Below, in pieces: positions 53,560-62,153 of a stretch of 64,000 nucleotides of DNA (position 1 is its first letter; each line of letters starts with the position of its first letter). Below the pieces are notes generated by a model. The model ran no database searches, was not told the origin of the DNA, and was given only the letters and a program-made list of their open reading frames with translations. The position numbers and the translations under genes are program-made. Source of the stretch: an uncultured Rhodospirillaceae bacterium (GTDB taxonomy: Bacteria; Pseudomonadota; Alphaproteobacteria; Rhodospirillales; Magnetospirillaceae); assembly GCA_937887565.1 (NCBI GenBank), contig CALABS010000064.1, positions 14,828 through 78,827 on the forward strand, read 5' to 3'.

Positions 53560-56037
53560 TCAATCATGATCGAGGTAGTCCTGTCCGTACGACTCATTCC
53601 AAATGCCGGTAGTTGCAAGAGCTACTACATCTTTCACGGCATCTTGAAGGCGGGAACTAGGATATTTTTTGTACGCTACTAGCAATTCATTGGCGTATTG
53701 CTGCGCAATCGTTTTGGTGCCTTCTACGCCAAAGAATCTCAACAAGACGGAAATATGTCCCTCGGCAAGCGTCACAATGGGATATGTATCCGTAGCGTCC
53801 GCGGTACGAATCAAATTGCGCAGTGCATCTATCGCTTCTTTGAGCAGCGGCTCTGCACTGTCCCAATTGGACGACATAGAGGCCATGATCATCAGTTGCT
53901 GGGCATAAGCATGTTCGATTTGGGGCGAGGTATACGCCTCGCGAGCCGTCTTTAGCTTCTCCAGTGCCTCGGCTTGTTTGCCGAAGTCGCGTAACGCGAG
54001 GCCGTATTGGAGCCAGTACAGACCGTCGACGTGAAATTTAGTCTCGAACGCTCTATACACTGACCGAACTTTGTCTTCGTCATTACGCATCATCTCCTTA
54101 ACAAAGCGATGGTTTATAATTGACTTAAATACAACACCGTCCGCCTTCCCGACATTCTTGATTACTGGAGTTTCATAGTCAGAGAAAGCTTCCAAAACGG
54201 CTATAATGCAATCCTTGATCATTGTTGTTGGAACGATCTTCTCGAATAATTCGCGGATATAGACAGGATGTCGCGCCGAATATTTATTGGCGTTCGTCAC
54301 GATAATGCCTTCAGTTTCGAGCGACATCTTGTTTATGCCTTCCTCAATGCCAAGATTGGAAAGAGACGAACCCACGATGTGGGAACTGAGCGTCGACCTA
54401 TGAATGCTCGCGAGGCCGACGATAACAAGAAATTTCTTGTGCCGGTCATCGCCTACGTTCCTGAAGTCATTATCAATGATACGCGTAAAGCCGAGACCAG
54501 CCGCAGTTTCCATCAATCCTATAAGCAGCTGTCGGTCAGACTTTTTGTAGATTATTTCTACGCGCTGCTCCGGCTTCATCGGTTGCAGGCGTGTCCATGG
54601 TCCAAATCTTTCTAATTTTTCCAATATTCTTCTGGCATCGTCTTTCCGTATTTTCTCAACTATAAATGTTTTTGAAATGAATGGCTCAATGGTTGCTTTT
54701 ACTCGCCTTTTCCAGATGTTAAGCCTCTCCGAAGCCACGATACAAATGTTCTTTGTTTGCGGTCCTGCGAGTAGTTCCGCAATCTCATTGTCCATCGCTT
54801 CTATCTTATCAATGAACAAGTAGAATCCAGAATTATTGATCTGCTCCAGGGCAACAACGACCTCTTTCAGGTCGCTAACTGCCTCTCGCAGAAAATAGAC
54901 AGGTGCGTTCGAGGCTTTGCTGACGTTAAGCGCGGCCACCATTAAAGCCGTGGTTTTGCCGGAACCCGCTGGGCCAACCAACGCTATGCACTTTCTGTGT
55001 TTGTGCCCTTCTTCAACCAGCTTGGAAAAATCTTTAACAAAGGTGAGTTCTGCAGGAACTCCGTCAAGTATATCTGCCCAACACGGTTTGTATCCCTTGT
55101 AGAACTCTCGAATTGCGCCAAAAGTGTTGTCTGCTTCTGGGCGCGGAAGGATGTCGGCGCTTACGAGTGTAACGCTGTTTAATGCGCGCTTCTGCACATC
55201 AGTGAGTGCTCGATGGATGTTTCGCAACTCTGGACGCCGTGCGGTGGCAAGATCCCATCCAGTAGGACGTTGCGGCATTTCGTGATCGAGCCATCCCGCA
55301 AAATCTTTAAGCGTCCCAGGTACGTGAACGAGGTTGAGGCTGCTGAGATAGTGTTTATCAATCGTGCTTGCTGAGGGGGTTATCACGTATCCTCGAAGCG
55401 GTGCTCTTTTTACCATCGAACGCATCTCGGCCAGGGCATGTTGAAACAGCGGTTCGTTTAGTTTGGTGCCGATGAAAGCAAAAATGTAATTGCTATGGTT
55501 TTGGCCCAACTCGCGATACCAAATGGGAAGGCGGTTTGATCCCTCACCGTATTCTTGGGGTGAAAATATGAAACCGTCTTCCGGCCGATCAGCTGACCCA
55601 TTCAGCTTTATAAGCTGAACTGATTTGAAGATCGGATCAATTTCTTCGAGCGGAGAATTTCGTGAAAAGACCTGAACATCCTGTGTTCCCGCTCTCCGTA
55701 GCGCTATTTCGGTACAGTCATCGATGTTCAGAGTGAAAATGCGTGACCAAGGGAAGGATGCGATTTTTTGAAGAGCCAACGAAGGCTTCGTGTTGGTTAG
55801 TCGCGTTCTTAGGAACGTCTGGAGTCGTACAGAGTCAACCGCGTTGATTGCCGAGTAGATGGTACCGAGGGCCTCACCATTATATGGCCAGTGCATCAGC
55901 GCAGCGAGTTCCTTGGCAAGGTCTTCGCCCAAAGGCATTTCTATATTGTCGGAGCTGCTTGATTCAGCGGAAGCGCCAGCGCCGAGCAGAAGCATAAGCC
56001 GACCATTCTGATAAGCGTCTTTTATTTCAGGTAGCAT
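53560..56037 (-). CDS. SIR2-like/P-loop NTPase (STAND-type) defence protein
   Basis: An 825-residue protein starting at 56037. Residues 1-260 form a SIR2-like domain: LLLGAGASAE (17-25), then WSRIFTLNIDD (98-107, catalytic-Asn region) and LIKLNGSADR (143-151), where the family usually has LHG. A P-loop NTPase core has GPAGSGKTT (355-363) and a Walker B strand FYLFIDKIE (405-413). The C-terminal ~200 residues are TPR-like helices (DGLYWLQYGLALRDFGKQAEALEKL). This is the order of Avs5-like SIR2-STAND antiphage proteins, which deplete NAD on infection. The gene is much more AT-rich than its surroundings, so it arrived by transfer. Confidence 0.8.
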   Translation of the reverse strand: MLPEIKDAYQNGRLMLLLGAGASAESSSSDNIEMPLGEDLAKELAALMHWPYNGEALGTIYSAINAVDSVRLQTFLRTRLTNTKPSLALQKIASFPWSRIFTLNIDDCTEIALRRAGTQDVQVFSRNSPLEEIDPIFKSVQLIKLNGSADRPEDGFIFSPQEYGEGSNRLPIWYRELGQNHSNYIFAFIGTKLNEPLFQHALAEMRSMVKRAPLRGYVITPSASTIDKHYLSSLNLVHVPGTLKDFAGWLDHEMPQRPTGWDLATARRPELRNIHRALTDVQKRALNSVTLVSADILPRPEADNTFGAIREFYKGYKPCWADILDGVPAELTFVKDFSKLVEEGHKHRKCIALVGPAGSGKTTALMVAALNVSKASNAPVYFLREAVSDLKEVVVALEQINNSGFYLFIDKIEAMDNEIAELLAGPQTKNICIVASERLNIWKRRVKATIEPFISKTFIVEKIRKDDARRILEKLERFGPWTRLQPMKPEQRVEIIYKKSDRQLLIGLMETAAGLGFTRIIDNDFRNVGDDRHKKFLVIVGLASIHRSTLSSHIVGSSLSNLGIEEGINKMSLETEGIIVTNANKYSARHPVYIRELFEKIVPTTMIKDCIIAVLEAFSDYETPVIKNVGKADGVVFKSIINHRFVKEMMRNDEDKVRSVYRAFETKFHVDGLYWLQYGLALRDFGKQAEALEKLKTAREAYTSPQIEHAYAQQLMIMASMSSNWDSAEPLLKEAIDALRNLIRTADATDTYPIVTLAEGHISVLLRFFGVEGTKTIAQQYANELLVAYKKYPSSRLQDAVKDVVALATTGIWNESYGQDYLDHD

Positions 56038-56519
56038 AGGATGCTCCGAGGCGTCGCGCTGAAATGTTGAATAAGGAACATACCTATTCCCAGTGATGTT
56101 TTCTACAATGTGTTTGATGCCTACTAAAAAACGAACCTCGCATCAGTGGCATAGCGAAATCACGCTCTGTCACGCGACTGGTATCGATATACCGATAGGA
56201 GTGTAGACGTAGCGCATACGTATGCCATTGGGCACCATGCTGGCCGGAGCCGATCGCAGGCGCGGTAACGCTATGTCCGCTTCTGGCGCAAAGCGGTCCA
56301 TCCTGGTGCTTCTTGTCGCCCTTATTTCCTGTAGCGCCCGCGCGGGCAAGCCCGCGCGCCGGGCTCTCGTGAATCGAGCCACCTGCGGTGTCTCGAGCCT
56401 TGCGGCCGTCGATCCCTGGCGCAAAAGATGCCGCCCGATCGGGAACGCGCCCGTCCCGATGGGCTGTCCCAGGCCGTGGAGCGAAAAGCTGGCCGACCTC
56501 CGCCGGGGATCAGCGTTCC
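56038..56519. other. Gap upstream of the SIR2-NTPase gene
   Basis: Holds the AT-rich promoter region of the defence gene (56038-56160) and the second copy of the inverted repeat at 56264-56298. No supported gene on either strand. Confidence 0.5.
56264..56298 (-). repeat. Right copy of the inverted hairpin-type repeat
   Basis: TAACGCTATGTCCGCTTCTG... (from 56266) is the reverse complement of the repeat at 53417-53450 with about five mismatches. It contains CCGCTT-N7-AAGCGG. Confidence 0.7.
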
Positions 56520-56834
56520 CTACTGCCACCCGCCGCCGTCGATGAACGCCCGAATCACCGTCAGGTCGTCCTGCCAGGAGCCGGTGAGGGGCAGGGGAAT
56601 GCTGAAACGGCTGGCCTCGCCGTAGATCTCCTCCTTGATGGCGATGGCCAGGCCATAGCACTCCACCGCTGCCGCCACGTCGGCCAGCGTCAGGGCGTCC
56701 CCCTCGTCCATGCACCGTTGGTAGCACCGGACCAAGGCATCCAGTTCCCATACCCGAGGCCGCCCCTTCGCCGCCCGCCGCCCTGGCCGGAATCGGAGGC
56801 GGCGGGCCGGTGTGCTCCGCGGTGCCTGTGTCAT
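56520..56834 (-). CDS. Hypothetical protein divergent from XRE locus 3
   Basis: A 104-residue protein starting at 56834 (GGGAG upstream). Basic N-terminus (PARRLRFRPGRRAAKGRPRVW), then helical WELDALVRCYQRCMDEGDALTLADVAAAVECYGLAIAIKEEIYGE and a C-terminal WQDDLTVIRAFIDGGGWQ. Not similar to the 49582/52666 pair. No family. Divergent from a small XRE gene at 56969. Confidence 0.65.
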   Translation of the reverse strand: MTQAPRSTPARRLRFRPGRRAAKGRPRVWELDALVRCYQRCMDEGDALTLADVAAAVECYGLAIAIKEEIYGEASRFSIPLPLTGSWQDDLTVIRAFIDGGGWQ

Positions 56835-56968
56835 GATGCCCGCTCCCGCCCACAGGTTCCGAGCTGTCCAATTCCACAGCCGCAGACTGTACCGGCTCCG
56901 GGCCAAGAATGCGACTAAAATAGTCGTTTTCCTGGCGCCCGCCCCAGGCTTTGGGGATGTGATTCCCC

Positions 56969-57241
56969 ATGATCACATCCAGGCAAATCCGCGCCGCCCG
57001 CGCCCTGCTGGGCTGGACACAGGAAACGCTGGCAGACACCGCCCTGGTCGCCTTGACCGCGCTGAAGCGGCTGGAGTCCGACCGCCTCGGGGTGCGCGAT
57101 TCCACCCGCGAGGCGGTGCGCGCCGCCCTGGAGAGCCACGGCATCCTCTTCCTGTCCTCGGCCCGCGGCACCGGCGTCATGCTGGTCGAAGGCCCTGCCG
57201 GCTCGCAGGGGGGTGCGTCCTCCCCGCACCGTGCCCCCTGA
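56969..57241 (+). CDS. XRE-family regulator (small, locus 3)
   Basis: A 90-residue HTH protein: SRQIRAARALLGWTQETLADTALVALTALKRLESDRLGVRD, with the tail GILFLSSARGTGVMLV that corresponds to the FIPxNGxGxGVRL tail of the regulators at 49142 and 52239. The residues after TLADTA are less typical of a recognition helix, so DNA binding may be altered. Confidence 0.85.
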   Translation: MITSRQIRAARALLGWTQETLADTALVALTALKRLESDRLGVRDSTREAVRAALESHGILFLSSARGTGVMLVEGPAGSQGGASSPHRAP

Positions 57242-57577
57242 TCGGCGCCGCCGAACCGGAAAACTCCGGTCCGTCCGGGACCGTCCCGCCGCCATCGGTG
57301 CGGGCGGGGCCTCGTTCCTGGCGCCGGGCCACGGGCTGTCCATCACGCAACGCTCAAGAATAGACGGAAAGTTTAGCCAAACCCCGCCGGATGCGCCGTT
57401 GGCAACCGGCTCTCCTGAGGCATCTAAAGATACGGCGGTGCTGCAATACTCCGATGTGCGGCGCCGGTGATGGGCCGCTGCCGTTCCGTTACACCGGTCC
57501 GGATCGTGCCTACATAGGATGCTATGACGATCTCCGCCGCTTCGGTACGGCGCCAAACAGAAGGGAAGGAGCCGCTG
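57242..57577. other. Gap without a supported gene
   Basis: Nothing recognisable on either strand. The final 15 bases hold the ribosome site (GAAGGAG) of the next gene. Confidence 0.5.
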
Positions 57578-57853
57578 ATGACGATGCCGCAGCTCGAACC
57601 GCCGGTTGCCGACGCGCCGCCCCAGTCGGACAGGGTGACCGACTACGACCGCCTGCACCTCGTCACCTACCTGCGCCTGCTCGACGCCGCGGCGGACGGG
57701 GCTGACCCGGACGAGGTCGCCCGCATCGTGCTGCGCATCGACCCCGCCCGCGAGCCGGCCCGTGCCCGTCACGCCCACGCCACCCATCTGGCGCGGGCGC
57801 AGTGGATGACCCGGGCCGGCTACCGGGACCTTCTCCGCCAGGGCATGCACTGA
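57578..57853 (+). CDS. Small DUF2285-type element protein
   Basis: A 91-residue protein starting at 57578 after GAAGGAG. YDRLHLVTYLRLLDAAADGADPDEVARIVLRIDPAREPARA and the end WMTRAGYRDLL resemble DUF2285-like DNA-binding modules of alphaproteobacterial integrative elements. Probably a small regulator linked to the next gene. Confidence 0.7.
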   Translation: MTMPQLEPPVADAPPQSDRVTDYDRLHLVTYLRLLDAAADGADPDEVARIVLRIDPAREPARARHAHATHLARAQWMTRAGYRDLLRQGMH

Positions 57854-58010
57854 ATTCCGCATCGCCGGATGTCCGGAATTCCGCCGTTCCGTCCCGCTGG
57901 AGTACGCCGTTCCCCCCGTGCTCTACGCCATCGGCGTTGTCGCAATTTCAGGGTAGCGGCTCACCTTCCGATTCGAGCGCAACCTGACGCTGCGCACGGG
58001 TGGTGAAGTC

Positions 58011-58782
58011 ATGATGGCAAAGAATGATTGGCGTACATCTGCCGCTTACCAGTATGCCTTGAGGGTTCCTGTTTCCTGCTGGGCGTGGGAGTTCCTGCGC
58101 CGCAACCGGGACTATCAGGCGGATGCCGCCGGGCAGGGGGGCCAGCCGGAATCCCCGGATGGAACCGGCCATTGGGGGTTGCTCTGTCCTGGAGGATCCG
58201 GACAAAAGCGGGGCTGAGACGCTGGTGTCCTGGCGGCCCGAGGTGCTGCCGGCCCTGGTCCGGCTGTCGCCGGCCCCCAGGCCGTCCACCCGCCCGGCCT
58301 CCTGCCTCGACCCCTGGTGGGGGGCATCGCGCCAAGCCGTTTTCGCCACCGGGGACGGTTTCCTCGTCGCGCTGGCCGACGGGCCGCGCGAGCGGCGTTT
58401 CTGGATCGAGGGCCGGAGCCTTCCCCGACGCGGCACGCCGCTGCGGGCGATGGTCGCGCTGGACGGCGATCTGGAGGCCCAGGTCGCCGCCCTTCGCCGG
58501 TTCCACGAGGCGATGACCAACCCGGCCGCGGCCCCCGATCTGACGCCGTACCAGACGCGCATGCTGATGCGCATCCTCCAGGCCCTCGACGCCCACCTCG
58601 ACGGCGCCAGCGTGCGGCAGACGGCCGAGGCGCTGTTCGGCGCCGAGCGCGTGAAGGCCGATTGGTACCGGAACACCCCCTTGCGCGACCAGGTGCGCTA
58701 TCTGATTCGCCGCGGGCGGCAGCTGATGGACGGCGGCTACCGCGAGCTGCTGATGGGGCGCATCCGGCGCTTTGCACCGTAA
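58011..58782 (+). pseudogene. DUF6499/DUF2285 regulator gene broken by a frameshift
   Basis: From 58011 the frame gives KNDWRTSAAYQYAL...WAWEFLRRNRDYQAD, the N-terminal transcriptional-regulator-like module. Near 58185 the reading moves by one base to VLEDPDKSGAETLVSWRPEVLP and continues to 58782 with YQTRMLMRILQALDAHLDGASVRQTAEALFGAERV and LIRRGRQLMDGGYRELLMG, the DUF2285 domain. A one-base indel would restore a ~256-residue protein. It could be a real mutation or a base-calling error. Confidence 0.75.
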
Positions 58783-59091
58783 CGCTCCTGCCGTTCCCGC
58801 CGCCGCGGACCGTCGGGGGTGACCGCTTATCCCCCCACAAACACAAATCCGGAAAGCCGGCGATCCGCCTTCCAAGGGCGTTCCGCCGGTACGAATCGTG
58901 CCGGAATCATCACCCACGCGCCGACAGGAAGGGCCTGAGGGATTGATTTTTCTGGATTTTCATTCCCAGCCACCGGGGGACTCCTCCCCGCAAGGTCTTT
59001 CCCCTCCCCGGCGCCCGGCCGTTTCCGCGAGCCTTCCGCCATCGCGCACCGCCGCTCCCGGCGGCGCGCTCCGGATGACGGAGGCTCGACC
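58783..59091. other. Gap before the excisionase-like gene
   Basis: No gene seen. AGGAGG-like GGAGGC precedes the next start by about 10 bp. Confidence 0.5.
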
Positions 59092-59334
59092 ATGCTGGAC
59101 ACCACCGGCGATCTGCCGCCCCGCTTCCTGCGCACGCCCGAGGCCGCGCGCTTCCTCGGCCTGTCCGGCCGGACGCTGGAGAAGCACCGCGTCTACGGCA
59201 CCGGCCCGCGCTACCGCAAGATCGGCGGGCGCGTGGTCTACGCGCTCGACGACCTGAAGGCCTGGGCCGACCGCGGCCTGCGCACCTCCACCTCCGACCC
59301 CGGCGCCAGCGCCGTGCGGCCGGCCCGCCGCTGA
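59092..59334 (+). CDS. AlpA/excisionase-type helix-turn-helix protein
   Basis: An 80-residue MerR-like HTH_17 protein: FLRTPEAARFLGLSGRTLEKHRVYGTGPRYRKIGGRVVYALDDLKAWADRG. This is the compact wing-helix of AlpA/Xis-type factors that switch element genes or aid excision. It lies 12 bp before the RPA gene, as in related elements, so it may regulate replication or transfer instead of recombination. Confidence 0.9.
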   Translation: MLDTTGDLPPRFLRTPEAARFLGLSGRTLEKHRVYGTGPRYRKIGGRVVYALDDLKAWADRGLRTSTSDPGASAVRPARR

Positions 59335-59346
59335 GGGGAGGGGAGT

Positions 59347-60363
59347 ATGGACGACCCTCGCTTTCCCGCCCGCCGCACCGACATCGCATTGCGCGACGTG
59401 GCCGACCTGATGGTCTGGCCGTGGTTCAGCCTCGCCAAATCCCCACGCCGCACGCCCATTGTCTTCGAACAGGGGGCGGTGCGCATCCGGGTCGAGCCGG
59501 CCGGCGACCTCGGCATCGCCACCCTCTGGGACGCCGACGTGCGGGTCTGGGCGGCCAGCCAGCTGACCGAGGCCCTCGACGCCGGCCGGACGCCCACCCG
59601 GCATCTGGAAACCCCGGCGTATCCGCTTCTGCGCTTCCTCGGCCGCGGCGTCGGCCGGCACGACTACGCGTTGCTGCACGCCGCCTTCGACCGTCTGGCG
59701 GCCACCCGGGTCGAGACCACGCTGCGCGCCGGGCCGGAAGGACCGGCCCGCTTCCGCTGGCTGGAGGGGTGGGAGCCGACCGCGGCCGGCGTCCGCCTGA
59801 CGCTGCCGGACTGGCTGTTCGCGGCGGTGTGCGAGCGCCGCGTGCTGACGCTGGATCCCGGCTATTTCGACCTCACCGGCGGGGTGGCGCGCTGGCTGTA
59901 CCGGCTGGTGCGCAAGATGGGCGGCCGGCAGCGCGGCGGCGGCGCTATCGGGTTGCACCGCCTGCACGCCCGCAGCGCCAGCGTCGTGCGCTACGCCGAG
60001 TTCGCCCCCCGCATCCGGCGGATCGCCACGTCCGGCCTGCCGGGCTACCGGCTGTTTATCGAGCGGGGCGGCGGCGAGGAGCGCCTGCTCTTCACGAGGG
60101 AGCGAACCGCCGCGAACCTGTCCACAAGCTCTTGTGGACAGCCGTTGAATGCGGTCGGGACATCGTGCCCGGACGGGGGCGGGAGATCACCATGCCGACC
60201 CGCGGGAGAACGCTCACCCGACTCGGAGTCAAGTCCTTGGCCCGCCTCACCGATTCGCCCCTATAACTTATATAACTTAAACAATAACAGACTCTTGGCG
60301 GCTGACTCCTCGACTCCTCCGCCTGTGGATAAGTCCTCCGGAGCGGGGAGGGCGCCGCGATGA
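59347..60363 (+). CDS. repA: RPA-family replication initiator protein A
   Basis: A 338-residue protein starting at 59347 after GAGGGGAGG. RPA motifs are DIALRDVADLMVWPWFSLAK, LRFLGRGVGRHDYALLHAAFDRL, FAAVCERRVLTLDPGYFDLTGGVARWLYRLVRKMGG and RIATSGLPGYRLFI. The C-terminal ~85 residues are Ser/Pro-rich and near a TTATATAAC AT stretch that might be an origin-like region. Its stop overlaps the parA start (ATGA). In integrative elements this gene supports autonomous replication of the excised circle. Confidence 0.9.
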   Translation: MDDPRFPARRTDIALRDVADLMVWPWFSLAKSPRRTPIVFEQGAVRIRVEPAGDLGIATLWDADVRVWAASQLTEALDAGRTPTRHLETPAYPLLRFLGRGVGRHDYALLHAAFDRLAATRVETTLRAGPEGPARFRWLEGWEPTAAGVRLTLPDWLFAAVCERRVLTLDPGYFDLTGGVARWLYRLVRKMGGRQRGGGAIGLHRLHARSASVVRYAEFAPRIRRIATSGLPGYRLFIERGGGEERLLFTRERTAANLSTSSCGQPLNAVGTSCPDGGGRSPCRPAGERSPDSESSPWPASPIRPYNLYNLNNNRLLAADSSTPPPVDKSSGAGRAPR

Positions 60364-60998
60364 TCGTGGCCTTCCTCAACCAGAAGGGCGGCGTCGGCAA
60401 GACGACGCTCGCCCTCCACCTCGCCGGCGAGCTGACCCGGCGTGGCCATCGCGTGCTGCTGATCGACGCTGATCCCCAGGGCTCGGCGCTCGACTGGGCG
60501 GAACAGCGCAACCGCGAGGGGCTGCCCCGGCTGTTCGCCATGGTCGGGCTGGCCCGCGAGACGCTGCACCGCGAGGTGCCCGACCTGGCCTCCGGGGTCG
60601 AGCACGTGGTGATCGACGGGCCGCCGCGGGTGACGGCGCTGGCGCGCTCGGCGATCCTGACCGCCGAGCGGGTGCTGATCCCGGTGCAGCCCAGCCCGTT
60701 CGACGCCTGGGCCTCGGCCGAGCTGCTGCGCCTGCTCGACGAGGCGCGCGGCTGGCGGCCCGGCCTGACCGCCCGCTTCCTGCTCAACCGCTGCATCGCC
60801 CGCACCCGGCTGCTCCGTGACGCCCGCCGTGAGCTGGCCGGGGTGGTGCCGCCGGCGCTGGCGGCGTCGGTTGGCCAGCGCGTCGTCTTCGCCCGCTGTG
60901 TCCGCTCCGGCCGGCTGGCCTTCGAGAGCGAACCGGGCTCCACGGCGGCGCAGGAGATTGCGGCGCTGGCCGCCGAGCTGCTGGGGACCGGGCCATGA
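60360..60998 (+). CDS. parA: ParA-family partition ATPase
   Basis: A 212-residue ParA of the small plasmid type (like ParF/IncC2). Deviant Walker A FLNQKGGVGKTT at 5-16, A' LIDADPQGSALDW, Walker B VVIDGPPRV, and the later VLIPVQPSPFDAWA. It overlaps repA by 4 bp and the next small gene by 4 bp. Together with the RHH protein it forms a plasmid-style partition module. Confidence 0.95.
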   Translation: MIVAFLNQKGGVGKTTLALHLAGELTRRGHRVLLIDADPQGSALDWAEQRNREGLPRLFAMVGLARETLHREVPDLASGVEHVVIDGPPRVTALARSAILTAERVLIPVQPSPFDAWASAELLRLLDEARGWRPGLTARFLLNRCIARTRLLRDARRELAGVVPPALAASVGQRVVFARCVRSGRLAFESEPGSTAAQEIAALAAELLGTGP

Positions 60999-61228
60999 CC
61001 GGCGGGCGGATCGGCTTCGGCGCCCGGCCCGGCGCACCCGACGCCTGGGTGCGCCGGGGCGAGGGCGGGCCGGCCAGGGCAGAGGTCTACACCGCGCGGC
61101 TGACGGTGGATATCACGCCGGAGCTGCGCGGGCGGATCAGGATCGCCGCCTTCCGCCGCGGCGTCACCATGGCGGCGCTGCTGCGCGAGGTGCTGGAAGC
61201 CCGCTTCGCCGGGGAGGAGGCGCCATGA
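60995..61228 (+). CDS. Ribbon-helix-helix partition partner (ParB/ParG-like)
   Basis: A 77-residue protein, coupled to parA (ATGA) and to the next gene. C-terminal RHH: YTARLTVDITPELRGRIRIAAFRRGVTMAALLREVLEARF. A disordered N-terminus (GARPGAPDAWVRRGEGG) is as in ParG-type centromere-binding proteins. Probably binds DNA and stimulates ParA. Confidence 0.85.
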   Translation: MTGGRIGFGARPGAPDAWVRRGEGGPARAEVYTARLTVDITPELRGRIRIAAFRRGVTMAALLREVLEARFAGEEAP

Positions 61229-61878
61229 TCGCCGCCCTGGTCAACCTGACGCCGGGGGTGGGCCGCACCACGCTGGCGGTCAACCTGGCCGGCGAGCTGG
61301 CCCTGCAAGGCAAGCGGGTGGCGCTGCTCGACGTCGATGGCGTCTCCGGAGTGCGGGAGTGGGCGGGGATGCGGCGGCGCAACGACCTGCCGGCCCTGTT
61401 CGACACCGTCACGATCACCAGCGCCCAGCTGCGCTGCGGGTTGTGGGGGCTGGGCACCAGCTTCGATCACGTGGTCATCGACACCCCGGCCCGTTCGCCG
61501 GCAGCGGTGCGGGCGGCCCTGCTGGCGGCGGAGACCGTGCTGGTGCCGACCCTGCCGGACCGGGAGGCGGTGGGGCGCTGTGCCGCCACCATGCAGCTGG
61601 TCGTCGAGGCGCTGGCGGCCGAGCCGATGCTCACTGCGTCCCTGGTGCTGACCCGGGCGCCGGAAGGGATGCTGGTCGAACCGGGTACCGAGGCGGGGGT
61701 GCTGGGCCTGCGCCTGCCGGTGGCGGCGGCGGTGGTGCGGCAGCGGCTGGCCTTCGCGACGAGCCGGAGCACCGGGCTGCTGGTGCCGGAGCTGGAGATG
61801 GCCGGGCGGGCCGAGGCCGACGTCCGCGGCCTCGTCTCGGAGGTCTTCGGCCTGGGATCGGTCTCGGCGGCAGGCTGA
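61225..61878 (+). CDS. ParA-like protein with a degenerate Walker A motif
   Basis: A 217-residue ParA/MinD-fold protein directly coupled to the RHH gene. The fold blocks are present (LLDVDGVSGVREWAG, VVIDTPARSPAAVR, VLVPTLPDREAVG), but the P-loop reads LTPGVGRTTLAV where canonical ParA has KGGVGKTT: the signature lysine is missing and the catalytic lysine is arginine. ATP hydrolysis is probably lost or altered. It may be a regulatory partner of the true ParA upstream. Confidence 0.85.
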   Translation: MIAALVNLTPGVGRTTLAVNLAGELALQGKRVALLDVDGVSGVREWAGMRRRNDLPALFDTVTITSAQLRCGLWGLGTSFDHVVIDTPARSPAAVRAALLAAETVLVPTLPDREAVGRCAATMQLVVEALAAEPMLTASLVLTRAPEGMLVEPGTEAGVLGLRLPVAAAVVRQRLAFATSRSTGLLVPELEMAGRAEADVRGLVSEVFGLGSVSAAG

Positions 61879-62153
61879 TCGGGCAGGGCGGCGGCCTGCT
61901 TTGCCCTGGAGCGAAGCTGATCGCACAACAGCGCGCAAAGACAGGAAATCGGACAGGGCTTCCAAGCTTCGGCGGGCTTCCGTGAGGGTGTTATGAAGAA
62001 GAAAAATCGACGGTCAGCAAGATAAAGGCGCGGTTCGCCGTCGTTCGTGGCCGTTGAATTCCTTAGAGTTTTCCTGTGTACGCGCTTTCCTGGGCGAACA
62101 TTGGCGAATCTGTCCTTTGAAATCCCGTCATACCTTTGAGTTCTGGTCAAGAC
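61879..62153. other. Gap between the partition module and the relaxase
   Basis: About 275 bp with lower GC (AAGAAGAAAAATC near 61993). No gene. It lies where an oriT could be expected, but no clear nic-type inverted repeat was found by eye. Confidence 0.45.

Noticed and set aside
56222..56545. Plus-strand frame with a hydrophobic segment upstream of the defence gene
   Set aside because: It runs through the hairpin repeat and into the antisense of the 56520 gene; no ribosome site and no family.
61879..62153. oriT next to the relaxase
   Set aside because: The position is suitable, but I could not find a convincing inverted repeat and nic-like sequence by eye.
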